Below are positions 36,594 through 45,117 of a stretch of DNA of 64,000 nt, piece by piece. The stretch comes from Comamonas testosteroni (GTDB taxonomy: Bacteria > Pseudomonadota > Gammaproteobacteria > Burkholderiales > Burkholderiaceae_C), in assembly GCF_014076415.1 (NCBI RefSeq), contig NZ_CP043568.1, positions 3,038,001-3,102,000 on the forward strand, written 5' to 3'. A program made the translations under genes and the position numbers. Each line of letters opens with the position of its first letter. Within the stretch, counting starts at the first letter, position 1. The notes below the pieces were generated by a model. It was not told the origin of the DNA. It was given only the letters and a program-made list of their open reading frames with translations, and made no database searches.

Positions 36594-38069
36594 ATGAGCG
36601 ATAGCCAAGCAAAAACTGACAACGGTGGCTTGCACCGTTCCCTCAAGGCCCGACATATGTCGATGATCGCCATCGGCGGCTCCATCGGCACCGGTCTTTT
36701 TGTCGCCTCTGGCGCAACCATCTCGCAAGCAGGCCCCGGCGGCGCATTGCTGGCCTACATGATCGTGGGCCTGATGGTTTATTTCCTGATGACCAGTCTG
36801 GGCGAGATGGCCGCGCACATGCCCGTCTCCGGCTCTTTTGCCACCTATGGCGCCAAGTACGTGGATGAAGGCTTTGGCTTCGCCCTGGGCTGGAACTACT
36901 GGTACAACTGGGCCGTGACCATTGCCGTGGACCTGGTTGCGGCGCAACTGGTGATGGCCTACTGGTTCCCCGGCACCAACGGCGTGCTGTGGAGTGCATT
37001 GTTTCTGGCCCTGATGTTCGGCCTGAACGCACTGTCTGCCAAGGGCTTTGGCGAATCCGAATTCTGGTTTGCCGCCATCAAGGTCACCACAGTGCTGGTC
37101 TTCATCGCCATCGGCGTGCTGATGATCTTCGGTATTTTGCAAGGCGGCGCACCTGACGGAATCTGGGGCAATATTGCGAACCTGAGCACGGGCGATGCAC
37201 CGTTTGCAGGCGGCTTTGCGGCCTTGATCGGCGTGGCCATGGTGGTGGGCTTTTCCTTCCAGGGCACGGAGCTGATCGGTATCGCCGCCGGCGAATCCGA
37301 AGATCCTGCCAAGAACGTGCCCAAGGCCGTGCGCAAGGTGTTCTGGCGCATTTTGCTGTTCTACGTCTTCGCCATTCTCATCATCGGCCTGCTGATTCCC
37401 TATACCGACCCCAAGCTGCTGCGCAACGATCTGGGCGATATCGCCGTCAGCCCCTTCACGCTGGTGTTCGAGCGTGCCGGCCTGCTGGGCGCTGCCGCCG
37501 TGATGAATGCCGTGGTGCTGACCTCGGTGCTGTCGGCCGGCAACTCCGGCATGTATGCCTCCACCCGCATGCTGTATGCGCTGGCCAAGCAAGGCATGGC
37601 GCCCAAGCTGTTTGCCCAGGTCAATACGCGTGGCGTGCCCGTGCTGGCATTGATCGCCACCACCGTGATCGCCGCCCTGTGCTTTCTGACCAATATTTTC
37701 AGCCCTGAAGTCGTCTATATCTGGCTGCTGAATCTGTCCGGCATGTGCGGCTTTGTCGCCTGGCTGGGCATCGCCATCAGCCACTACCGTTTCCGCAAGG
37801 GCTGCGAAGTGCAGAACTACGATATGAACCAGCTGCCCTACAAGGCAGCAGCCTTCCCCTTCGGCCCCATCTTCGCCTTTGTGCTGTGCCTGATCATCAC
37901 CCTGGGCCAGAACTACGAGAATCTGATCAAGGACCAGATTGACTGGGTCGGCGCCATCGCCACCTATATCGGCCTGCCGCTGTTCCTGGCCATCTGGTTT
38001 GGCTACAAATGGGTCAAGGGCACCAAGATCGTCAAATACTCGGAGATGGATCTGAACGGTTCGCGTTAA
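36594..38069 (+). CDS. Amino-acid permease of the APC family, LysP-like
   Basis: 491 aa from the ATG at 36,594. It begins LHRSLKARHMSMIAIGGSIG at residue 13, followed by TGLFVASGATISQAGPGGAL, the hallmark of the amino-acid transporter subfamily. Further landmarks are FQGTELIGIAAGESEDPAKN near residue 225 and NSGMYASTRMLYALAKQGMA near 320. Twelve membrane segments are visible. It is an inner-membrane proton-driven amino-acid importer; lysine is only a guess from likeness to LysP. The gene's own terminator appears to lie 12.7 kb away, at 50,749, beyond the inserted island. Confidence 0.9.
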   Translation: MSDSQAKTDNGGLHRSLKARHMSMIAIGGSIGTGLFVASGATISQAGPGGALLAYMIVGLMVYFLMTSLGEMAAHMPVSGSFATYGAKYVDEGFGFALGWNYWYNWAVTIAVDLVAAQLVMAYWFPGTNGVLWSALFLALMFGLNALSAKGFGESEFWFAAIKVTTVLVFIAIGVLMIFGILQGGAPDGIWGNIANLSTGDAPFAGGFAALIGVAMVVGFSFQGTELIGIAAGESEDPAKNVPKAVRKVFWRILLFYVFAILIIGLLIPYTDPKLLRNDLGDIAVSPFTLVFERAGLLGAAAVMNAVVLTSVLSAGNSGMYASTRMLYALAKQGMAPKLFAQVNTRGVPVLALIATTVIAALCFLTNIFSPEVVYIWLLNLSGMCGFVAWLGIAISHYRFRKGCEVQNYDMNQLPYKAAAFPFGPIFAFVLCLIITLGQNYENLIKDQIDWVGAIATYIGLPLFLAIWFGYKWVKGTKIVKYSEMDLNGSR

Positions 38070-38072
38070 TAC

Positions 38073-38076
38073 CTAG
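38073..38076. repeat. CTAG, left copy of target-site duplication
   Basis: CTAG stands immediately before the left IS427-like end (38,077). The same four bases follow the right end at 50,727-50,730. IS5-family elements commonly duplicate CTAG-like four-base targets. Confidence 0.65.
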
Positions 38077-38429
38077 GATCTGTTGAGATTTGATCCTTTA
38101 TCTCCGTGGCTACGTGACAATCATCGCGTTGATGCGATACGTTTTGACAGATGAACAATGGGCTCGTATGAGTCCATTGTGTTTGGGGAAGGTTGGCGAC
38201 CGAGGACGCAGTGGCTCCAACAATCGACTCTCAATGATTGTGCGAGTGCACCGGCATGGTCAGGGTACAAAAGGGGGTCTGCGGGCCAGGCCATAGGTCG
38301 CAGTCGAGGTGGTTTGACCACCAAGATCTTGGCGCTGACAGATGCCCTTGGGAACTTGATCCGCCATGGCTGCGATCAAGCCACTGACCATAGTGGAGAG
38401 CACCTTGCCAAAGCGAAGCGACGGTAATC
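38077..38429 (+). mobile_element. Left remnant of an IS5/IS427-type element, internally deleted
   Basis: Starts with the IS end, then a transposase start at 38,132 (MRYVLTDEQWARMSPLCLGK, GRSGSNNRL). After an internal deletion and frameshift comes the orfB piece AIGRSRGGLTTKILALTDAL. The C-terminal part of the same kind of transposase is found at 50,568-50,713. Confidence 0.75.
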
Positions 38430-39876
38430 AGTCCGCCCTGAACAAATCCGTTCTCAACCGCAGGCAGGTCGGTTCTCGGCAGGAGCAGCGATCAACACGG
38501 CGATGATCGCCTGCACAGACAGCCCGAATCGGGCGCAATAAAGCCGCAGCGCGGCCAGGATCAGGCGTAGGTTGTGCCCAGCGCCGCACGTCACTGCATG
38601 CAGCGCATTGCCCAGCGCGCCCTTGAGCGGGTTGCGAGCGACGCGCCCATCCATCTTCATGTGCCCGATGGCCGGCTCGCGTCGCTTGATCATGGCCTTG
38701 AGCGTCCGGGTGATCCCACACTTTTGGCCTGACATCAAGATGCGTACCCCTTCGAGCTTCACCCCCTTGTAACCCTTGTCCACGATGGCCGTGGTCGGTG
38801 GCCTGTCTGTGCCAGTGAGGATGCCACCTGCTCCAATGTCTGAGCCAGCGTGTGGCCGTCGTAGGGGTTGCCCGGCATGGAGCGCATGCCCACCACCAGA
38901 CCTTCCTTGAGCGTGGTGGCGATGCTGATCTTCACGCCGAACTCTTACGGTGTCCTGGCTTTTCCCTTGCTGATGCACTCCACCTCGGATGCATGCAGCG
39001 CGTACAGCTTGTTCTTGTCCTTGGTGCGCTGGGTCAGGATGCGGCCGGTGCGTTGCAGCAGATCCTGCACCTTGGCCCTGGCCGCTTCGGGCAGCACGTG
39101 CAACTGGCGGGCCACCTCTCGATGCACACGGCCCACGCGGGTGCGCAGCGTGCGCACTGCGCGGCGCATGCGCTTGAACTGCTTGGCATGAGGGGCCACA
39201 CGGTTGTAGTTCTGACGCAGCCGCAGTCCGTTGTCTTCGGCTGCCTTGACTAGGTGCTGGCGGCTCTTGTCCAGCAAGCGGCTGTCGGTGGGATGAGCGA
39301 TGGCCTTGGGCATGACGGTGGTATCGACGATGACTCGACCCACGCTGGACGCCTTCACAAGGCCGCCGCGCCGAGCAGCCTCGATGCTGGCCATGAGCAA
39401 GGTTTCCACGCCTTCCTCACCGATGCGCTTCCTCCATCGTGTCAGGCTGGACGGGTCGATGGGCAGTTCGGTCTGCAGGTAGGTCTCGTCACAGATGAAC
39501 TGCCAGTACGGGTTCTCCAGCCAGGTGTTGACCACCGCTTCATCCGAGGCATCGACGGTGTGCTGCAGGTACAGCAGCCCAGCCACCAGACGCGGCGCCT
39601 AGGCGGCCACGGCCGGAAGTGAAAGACACCGCAAACGTGCGCTCGATCTCGGCCCAATCGATCAGCGCAGCTTGACCAGCGGGTGCTTCATGTTGATCTG
39701 CTCGTCCAGGCGTGGACAGAACAGCTCGGCCGTTTGCGGCTGCGAAGGCTTCGGACTCATCGAAGGAATTTGCAAGAAAACAGGCTCTGGCAGCACCATA
39801 CCTTGCAAATCGTGCACTCATCCCTGCGAACAACTGCAAGCAACATCAACGGCTTACGGATTGTTCAGGGCGGACT
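38430..39876 (-). mobile_element. IS5-family insertion sequence with intact terminal inverted repeats
   Basis: The ends are AGTCCGCCCTGAACAA (starting 38,430) and its inverse TTGTTCAGGGCGGACT (ending 39,876), continuing to 21-22 bases with one gap. The element is about 1,447 bases. Its transposase gene is broken, so it is probably immobile. It interrupts older IS remnants: the sequences left and right of it are of different families. Confidence 0.85.
38454..39760 (-). pseudogene. Broken DDE transposase of the 38,430-39,876 element
   Basis: It opens MSPKPSQPQTAELFCPRLDE, is broken by an apparent deletion near 39,665, carries a further frame change near 39,600, and goes on with LTRWRKRIGEEGVETLLMAS and VIVDTTVMPKAIAHPTDSRL (the DDE aspartate). 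A further frameshift near 38,950 leads to PTTAIVDKGYKGVKLEGVRI. Several breaks are needed to read it, so it cannot make an intact enzyme. Confidence 0.85.
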
Positions 39877-40332
39877 ATGTAGCTTGCGCCATTGGCGCCG
39901 GCGCTCAGAGCCGTGTTTCTTACACTTCCATTCGCCTTCGCCCAGGAACTTGATGCCCGTGGAATCAACGAGCAAATGCAGCCCTACCTGGCTAGAACGA
40001 TACCGCACATGGACTTGCAAACTGCGCTGACTACGGCAGACGGTGCTGAAGTTGGGTACAGGCCAATCCAGCCCCGACAAATTCAAAAGGGATTCAACAA
40101 AGCCCATCGCCTGACGCAGCGCCAGACAGAACAAATTCTTGATGGTCAGGCAAAACTGGATGGCCGCATCGGAGAACTTCGGGCTGCGCTCGCGTTTGCC
40201 GCTAGTAGCGGCAAACCACTACATGTCCTTGTCGAGCAAGACAGTCAGTGAGCCGCGAGCTTTGAGTGCAGTGTTGTAGCTCTTCCAGTTCGTGGTTCGG
40301 TAGCGGGACTTGAAACGAAGCAACTCACTCAT
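39877..40332 (-). pseudogene. N-terminal fragment of an IS5-family (IS903-like) transposase
   Basis: It starts MSELLRFKSRYRTTNWKSYN and reads through RGSLTVLLDKDM to an in-frame TAG where relatives have glutamine, then LALRQAMGFVESLLNLSGLD and LHLLVDSTGIKFLGEGEW. It is cut at 39,876 by the end of the neighbouring IS. About half of the usual 310-330 codons remain. Confidence 0.8.
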
Positions 40333-40396
40333 CTCGCAAGCCCACCGCAAGCGGCGGTTTATGCAACAACGCCTCTCGATGGCAATACACGATATC

Positions 40397-40984
40397 TCAT
40401 TGATGGGAGCGAGGACGACCAATCCAGCGCTTCACAAGATCCGTCTCTATATCAAACAGATCTAAAAGTCTGCCAACGGTGTGGTTCACGATTTCGTCAA
40501 TCGATGTTGGCTTTGTATAAAAAGCGGGTACTGGCGGCGCGATAACTGCACCCATTTCTGTTGCTGCTAGCATGTTCTTCAAATGGCCTGCATGTAGCGG
40601 CGTCTCCCTGACTGCCAGCACAACTCTACGTCGCTCTTTAAGGCAAACGTCAGCAGCCCTAGTCAACAAGTTAGTCGTGACGCCAGTAGCAATCTCAGCC
40701 AGCGAGCGCATTGAGCATGGAATTACCAGCATGCCATCAGTCTTAAAAGAACCAGAAGCTATAGAAGCACCGATGTCATTAATCGGATAGACGAAACTTG
40801 CCAACTTTCGCAGAGCATGTGGTTCTACAGCGCTTTCGCATATGATCGTCATATCGGCAGGCTTGGTCACGACCAAATGTGTTTCTATCGACACTTCGCG
40901 TAATGCCTGCAATACACACAAAGCATAGTTTATTCCCGTGGCACCGCTTACGCCGATGATCAATTTCTTTTGCTTTATTGACAT
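40397..40984 (-). CDS. ubiX: UbiX family flavin prenyltransferase
   Basis: 195 aa. It carries KLIIGVSGATGINYALCVLQ at the N-terminus, the RRRVVLAVRETPLHAGHLKN block near residue 118, and TEMGAVIAPPVPAFYTKP near 143. UbiX joins a dimethylallyl group to reduced FMN to make prenylated FMN, the cofactor of UbiD decarboxylases. It is the last gene of the operon, 50 bases after the exporter gene, and a UbiD protein is encoded four kilobases upstream in the same operon, which explains its presence. Its AT-rich codon use is unlike that of the chromosome. It is complete. Confidence 0.92.
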   Translation of the reverse strand: MSIKQKKLIIGVSGATGINYALCVLQALREVSIETHLVVTKPADMTIICESAVEPHALRKLASFVYPINDIGASIASGSFKTDGMLVIPCSMRSLAEIATGVTTNLLTRAADVCLKERRRVVLAVRETPLHAGHLKNMLAATEMGAVIAPPVPAFYTKPTSIDEIVNHTVGRLLDLFDIETDLVKRWIGRPRSHQ

Positions 40985-41034
40985 ATCTCATTTATTCAAA
41001 ATCAAACAAACAACAATATTCATTATTAATTTTC

Positions 41035-41697
41035 TCAGTGAAGCTCACTGCGACGATAGAAGCTAAGCGCTATACCAATTCCGCCGAGCGTACAAGCACA
41101 GATACGATTCAGCAATGTAATCCCTTGATTAGATAAATATTTCATTGAGTGGTATCCACTTGCCGCATAAACACTCATTAAGACGATATCAATTAAAGCA
41201 GTTACCACTGCCAAAGTCAAATATTGAGTCGATATATGATTTCTAGTATCAATGAATTGAGGTAAAAATGCAGAAAAAAACAATAACCCTTTGGGATTGG
41301 ATAAAGCCACAAATAACGAGCGTTTAAAAGCTGTTTTCCCATCCAAAGGAGTAGATGCTGAGGTGTGAACTTGAATGAAGTGAGCTGAAGACCTCCACAA
41401 TCTCCAAGCCAAGTACATTAAGTATATTGCGCCTCCCCATTTAACAATTAAGAATATTTTTTCGGATGCCAACAAAACCCCGCCCAAGCCCAAAGCCACA
41501 GCACCAATCAATAACAAATCGGATAATGCTGCCCCTGCAATACCAAATAGCGCAATCCTCATGCCACCTTGAGCACCATTACTCAAGGCAAGCAGCATAG
41601 TTGGCCCTGGAATAAGCGTGACCGCCGAAACGGAAATTATATATAAAACAATAGTTGTCAATTCCATTGGGATAAATGAATAAAATTCAGCCGCCAT
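41035..41697 (-). CDS. LysE/RhtB family exporter of the island operon
   Basis: 220 aa from the ATG at 41,697; a TTG one codon earlier and an ATG at 41,667 (MELTTIVLYIISVSAV) are alternatives. It has VTLIPGPTMLLALSNGAQGG near residue 30 and ALSNPKGLLFFSAFLPQFID near 132, the two signatures of the family, with six membrane segments. Members export amino acids, homoserine lactones or related small metabolites. In this operon it is the natural candidate for releasing the pathway product. It starts 12 bases after the 78-aa gene. Confidence 0.9.
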   Translation of the reverse strand: MAAEFYSFIPMELTTIVLYIISVSAVTLIPGPTMLLALSNGAQGGMRIALFGIAGAALSDLLLIGAVALGLGGVLLASEKIFLIVKWGGAIYLMYLAWRLWRSSAHFIQVHTSASTPLDGKTAFKRSLFVALSNPKGLLFFSAFLPQFIDTRNHISTQYLTLAVVTALIDIVLMSVYAASGYHSMKYLSNQGITLLNRICACTLGGIGIALSFYRRSELH

Positions 41698-41709
41698 CAA
41701 ATTAAAAAT

Positions 41710-41946
41710 TTATCCTGCGATGAAAGGGATTTCTGACAACCACCTCTCCAGATCGATATCAATATATGATTGATCCGTAAAATTGCCTGCAGCACGGCCT
41801 TGATAAGCACTCATCTCAAAGTGCTCATACCCGGATTTAGCATATCCCTCCCGCTTATAGCGTTGAGCCTCCCTTACCGCTACAATGTTGTACCAAGCGT
41901 GAGGAATTTGAGATTCTATAAAAATGAAGCGATTCGTCTGAGTCAT
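41710..41946 (-). CDS. Small orphan protein of the island operon
   Basis: 78 aa from the ATG at 41,946, starting MTQTNRFIFIESQIPHAWYN. It is rich in tyrosine and charged residues, with AQRYKREGYAKSGYEHFEMS in the middle and no signal peptide or membrane segment. The IPHAWYNI piece faintly recalls the IPxxWYNI start of TrpB2-type tryptophan synthases, but nothing after it fits, so I do not assign a family. It lies tightly between the B3/B4 gene (11 bases) and the exporter gene, in the same operon, and its GGAG-type site (AAAGGAGAG) supports translation. Confidence 0.7.
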   Translation of the reverse strand: MTQTNRFIFIESQIPHAWYNIVAVREAQRYKREGYAKSGYEHFEMSAYQGRAAGNFTDQSYIDIDLERWLSEIPFIAG

Positions 41947-41957
41947 TAGACTCTCCT

Positions 41958-42698
41958 TTAAGTGGGGTGGACATGCAGTGCAAAAGGATAAAAGATCCCC
42001 CTTGCAAGATCCTTTCCCGAAAGAATGTTCCCAACTGTTTTCACATTGGACCAATGCATAAGAAGATCGCGATTTAGTTCGTCTAAAATCTTCAAAAGAT
42101 CATTTTTTGCATTGCAATGCAGTGCCTCTGCAACAATAATTACTTCCTTTGTATCTGTGCTTATCGCTGAATAACTGCTTTGCTTGTGCGACCATCTCCT
42201 TGCATGTGCGCGTCCAGCGTCATCCTCAAATGTCACCTCACCAGCAGGCACTATTGCACATGAACCATCAAAGCCTGAATATTGACTTTTCCCGGATGCC
42301 AAACACACGCGTAATCTTCCTTCAATACGTGATGCATCTAGTGCCGCCACAGGTATTGCATATCGCGCCGAGAATGAATTGCAGAGTGCAACTAATGGAT
42401 GCAGGTCCTCCGTGAAATCTCCCCTAGTGCGTAATCTTCGAAGAATCGACTCAGCTGCCATACGAAATTTTGTCGGATCAGTGTGAAGCTTACGGTATGC
42501 CATTCGCCACTTCTGAATCGACTCAATCTTACTTTCAGAGCCAAACTCCAAAAGCAATCTGCGAGCCTCATCTATATTTTTCTTTATGCTTGAATTCACG
42601 ACGGCATTAATTGACATACCGCTAATGAATAGAATCATTGAATGAAGTTCATTGTGCTCCTTAATCAAATCTCCTGAGTAGCAGAATTGGCTAATCAT
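41958..42698 (-). CDS. Stand-alone PheT-type B3/B4 domain protein
   Basis: 246 aa; its ATG overlaps the stop of the preceding gene (ATGA). The region from about residue 60 on matches the B3/B4 domain of phenylalanyl-tRNA synthetase beta chain: WRMAYRKLHTDPTKFRMAAE, then LHPLVALCNSFSARYAIPVA, and FEDDAGRAHARRWSHKQSSY. In PheRS this domain removes wrongly attached tyrosine from tRNA-Phe. Stand-alone versions are known in bacteria and archaea, generally uncharacterised. Here it sits in a biosynthetic-looking operon, so a role in discharging a toxic Phe/Tyr analogue is conceivable but not shown. Confidence 0.82.
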   Translation of the reverse strand: MISQFCYSGDLIKEHNELHSMILFISGMSINAVVNSSIKKNIDEARRLLLEFGSESKIESIQKWRMAYRKLHTDPTKFRMAAESILRRLRTRGDFTEDLHPLVALCNSFSARYAIPVAALDASRIEGRLRVCLASGKSQYSGFDGSCAIVPAGEVTFEDDAGRAHARRWSHKQSSYSAISTDTKEVIIVAEALHCNAKNDLLKILDELNRDLLMHWSNVKTVGNILSGKDLARGIFYPFALHVHPT

Positions 42699-42979
42699 TT
42701 TTGAATCATTCCTTTCTCTTGAAGCTGCATCTCCGTTAGTTTCTGAATAATAAAAGCATATATATCAACAATGGCGTCAACATTCCCGTCAACTTTGCGG
42801 GCCCGCTCTGCTACAGAATCCAGAACGATCTTTACCCGATTACAACCGCGAACCTCGGCTACCGTATGCTTATAGCGCGAAGCTTCTAGAGCTAAACCAA
42901 TGCGTTTTGCGAGCAATGGTACGACCTGATCGTCTATGGCATCTATGGAATTACGAATTTCATTCAACTTTCTTTGCAT
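42695..42979 (-). CDS. Chorismate mutase-fold protein, closest in motif to PchB
   Basis: 94 aa from the ATG at 42,979 (MQRKLNEIRNSID), where GGAGG lies five bases upstream; ATGs at 42,991 and 43,009 are alternatives. The AroQ helical fold is clear: IRNSIDAIDDQVVPLLAKRI, LEASRYK near residue 33, and IVDIYAFIIQKLTEMQLQ near the end with the closing glutamine. The position after the second-helix arginine reads NRVKIVL, where chorismate mutases have RE and the salicylate-forming lyase PchB has RV. So it may be an isochorismate- or aminochorismate-acting lyase rather than a plain mutase. Function is inferred from residues only. Confidence 0.78.
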   Translation of the reverse strand: MQRKLNEIRNSIDAIDDQVVPLLAKRIGLALEASRYKHTVAEVRGCNRVKIVLDSVAERARKVDGNVDAIVDIYAFIIQKLTEMQLQEKGMIQK

Positions 42980-43015
42980 TTCAACCTCCATATAAAGAAA
43001 TAATTCCAACTCAGC

Positions 43016-43669
43016 TTAAGCAGCACGCTCGTTTACAGTCTCTGCGTGGAGGTAAGTCTGAAGTAACTGTTGCGGAGTGTTTTTCAGTAGTCGCGCCATT
43101 CCGATCATGCGCAAAATATGAGCGTTTAGTGACGCTAGACCTTCTACATCCCGCATCCCTGATCCGGGTGCCCCACCATGTATGACAGTAGGATAGCCGC
43201 TTCCTACAAGGATCATTCGATTGAGTAGAATATTATTTATTAGCTGGTGGTAAACAGCCTCATGTGCATAACGCCGCCCCATAACGACAGCACCAGCGAC
43301 CTTGTTTGCCAGTGGTCGCTCGAAACGTAAGTAACCAACACCTGCACGCTCTATAAAAATCTGCATCGGATGAGCCAAACCATATCCATGAACTGGGGCA
43401 GCATATATAACAGCATCTGCCTGTTGTATGCGTTTAATAATTGATGGCATGTCATCAGCAATCTCGCAAGGCTGCGTGCGAATATTGCATTCGCCGCAAG
43501 CTCCACATGGCTTTATGTGGTAGTCCCTCAGATAAATTATGTCTATTGAACAGTGTTGATCCGCTAAAAAGTCGCTGGTGTAGTGAGTAATTTGATCTGT
43601 ATTACCATCAGATCTTTCAGATCCTGCAATAATAACAAAATGAAGTGACAAATCTTCATTTAGTTTCAT
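43016..43669 (-). CDS. Flavodoxin-fold NAD(P)H-dependent FMN reductase
   Basis: 217 aa. It opens FVIIAGSERSDGNTDQITHY, an FMN-binding loop, and has PCGACGECNIRTQPCEIADD near residue 53, the cysteine-rich signature of multimeric flavodoxin-like reductases, then ADAVIYAAPVHGYGLAHPMQ. It is cytoplasmic. Reduced FMN is the substrate of UbiX, so this enzyme can feed prenyl-FMN synthesis in the same operon; that is an inference. It may also reduce a pathway intermediate. It lies between the UbiD gene and the chorismate mutase-like gene. Confidence 0.85.
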   Translation of the reverse strand: MKLNEDLSLHFVIIAGSERSDGNTDQITHYTSDFLADQHCSIDIIYLRDYHIKPCGACGECNIRTQPCEIADDMPSIIKRIQQADAVIYAAPVHGYGLAHPMQIFIERAGVGYLRFERPLANKVAGAVVMGRRYAHEAVYHQLINNILLNRMILVGSGYPTVIHGGAPGSGMRDVEGLASLNAHILRMIGMARLLKNTPQQLLQTYLHAETVNERAA

Positions 43670-43704
43670 ATTAATTCCCTTTAAATCCAGACAAAATTAT
43701 TTAT

Positions 43705-45096
43705 CTAAACACGCATAAATGCAGAGCGCATTTGTATTGGCACCGTTAAATCTATTAGATATTTATCAGTTATTGGTGCATGGGGATCGAGGTAGCCCAT
43801 ACTCTGAGATGGGTCAAGCGGGAAGCCTTTTGATCGCCCCTGAATATGTAGGTCGCGACTGGGCTGAAATCTCGTAGCGAATGCCCATAGCAAGTCTTCA
43901 GGAGAATGAATATCAGTGTCTTCATCAACCATAATAACTACCTTAGTCAAGGCATGACAAGCAATAACACTGTCGCGAATACTCGCCAATAATTTTTCGC
44001 ATTCGTATATTTTTCGTACTCTCAATGCAACCATTAATTGACCACCACCTGGCGCCAAGTAGTGAACATCAAGGATCTCAATGTCCCCCTTAAAGAGCTG
44101 CTTAAGATTTTTTAGTACCCCTGCTTCGGTCTGCAAGGCAAGCATTTCAGCTTGTTCTTTGCCAGGACCAAGAAGCGTTTGATAGATAGCATCTGAGCGA
44201 TGAAACACACCTGAGACCTCAATTAAAGGCAACGCTGCTTGGGCTTTCCCCATGTATCCCAGAAACTCGGGCATGCCATAACGGCATAATGGATCTGAGA
44301 ACTCCTCTGCCATCTCACCTCTAATGAAACCCTCTATAACGATTTCACTTTCCGCGATGCAAAAAGTTTCAGATGTAATGCATCGTGTTATTGCAAGTGG
44401 CTGCTGCAATATTGCACCAGCCGCTTCCAACTCTCCCGAGCCTGGCTTGACGAATGGTTTACTAAGTGAGGATGTAATATATAAGGCAGGAGGGACTCCA
44501 ATATTTATTGATACAGGTAGAGGACGCCCTTCGGAAACAGCTTGGTGGTATAGGGTTTCAAGATCTCGCCCCGGAAGCATCCATATTGTTAAGTGCCGAC
44601 TATCCACTAAACGCATTCGATGAATAGACACATTGTAAAAACCCATTTCTGGACTACCCGCGCATACCACGCCTGATGTCAAATAGGGGCCAGCATCCTT
44701 TGATGTTGTAGTCAAAATAGGTAGCGCATTGAGATTTTTTTCTGCCCGATGTTCATGACAAGGTGCATTTGAAATCCAAATGGGCTGAATAGGAGATGAG
44801 AAGCATTTGGCTAAGTGATGCACTCCCTGCTCGGGTTGAGCTCCAAGCAGATATTCATTTCTTCTACGAGAGCCAAACATCCCCATTAAAACAGGAAAAT
44901 TAAACCCTGCCGGCTTATAAATAACGATTGGCTCCTCACCACTACGCTGAACAGCTGGTGATGTTGCGAATCTTCTTCGGTAATGCTCTGCAATCCCCAA
45001 ATGCGGATCCAAGGCACTTTCAATTTCAATCACTTTCTCACCATTTTTCCGCAGATTGAATAGTGCATCTCTCATTGAAATAGGTGATTTCAGCAT
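43705..45096 (-). CDS. UbiD family prenyl-FMN-dependent decarboxylase
   Basis: 463 aa. It has MGMFGSRRRNEYLLG near residue 71, the cofactor and metal-site region around ISNAPCHEHRAEKNLNALPI near 108, YNVSIHRMRLVDSRHLTIWM near 153, INIGVPPALYITSSLSKPFV near 196 and the acidic block AESEIVIEGFIRGEM near 248. The usual EGPFGE loop is replaced by DPLCRYGMPEF. UbiD enzymes reversibly decarboxylate aromatic or unsaturated acids using prenylated FMN. UbiX and an FMN reductase are encoded in the same operon. The substrate is not obvious; an aminated benzoate or cinnamate-like acid is my guess. Confidence 0.9.
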   Translation of the reverse strand: MLKSPISMRDALFNLRKNGEKVIEIESALDPHLGIAEHYRRRFATSPAVQRSGEEPIVIYKPAGFNFPVLMGMFGSRRRNEYLLGAQPEQGVHHLAKCFSSPIQPIWISNAPCHEHRAEKNLNALPILTTTSKDAGPYLTSGVVCAGSPEMGFYNVSIHRMRLVDSRHLTIWMLPGRDLETLYHQAVSEGRPLPVSINIGVPPALYITSSLSKPFVKPGSGELEAAGAILQQPLAITRCITSETFCIAESEIVIEGFIRGEMAEEFSDPLCRYGMPEFLGYMGKAQAALPLIEVSGVFHRSDAIYQTLLGPGKEQAEMLALQTEAGVLKNLKQLFKGDIEILDVHYLAPGGGQLMVALRVRKIYECEKLLASIRDSVIACHALTKVVIMVDEDTDIHSPEDLLWAFATRFQPSRDLHIQGRSKGFPLDPSQSMGYLDPHAPITDKYLIDLTVPIQMRSAFMRV

Positions 45097-45117
45097 AAAA
45101 TATGTATCTTATTATTA

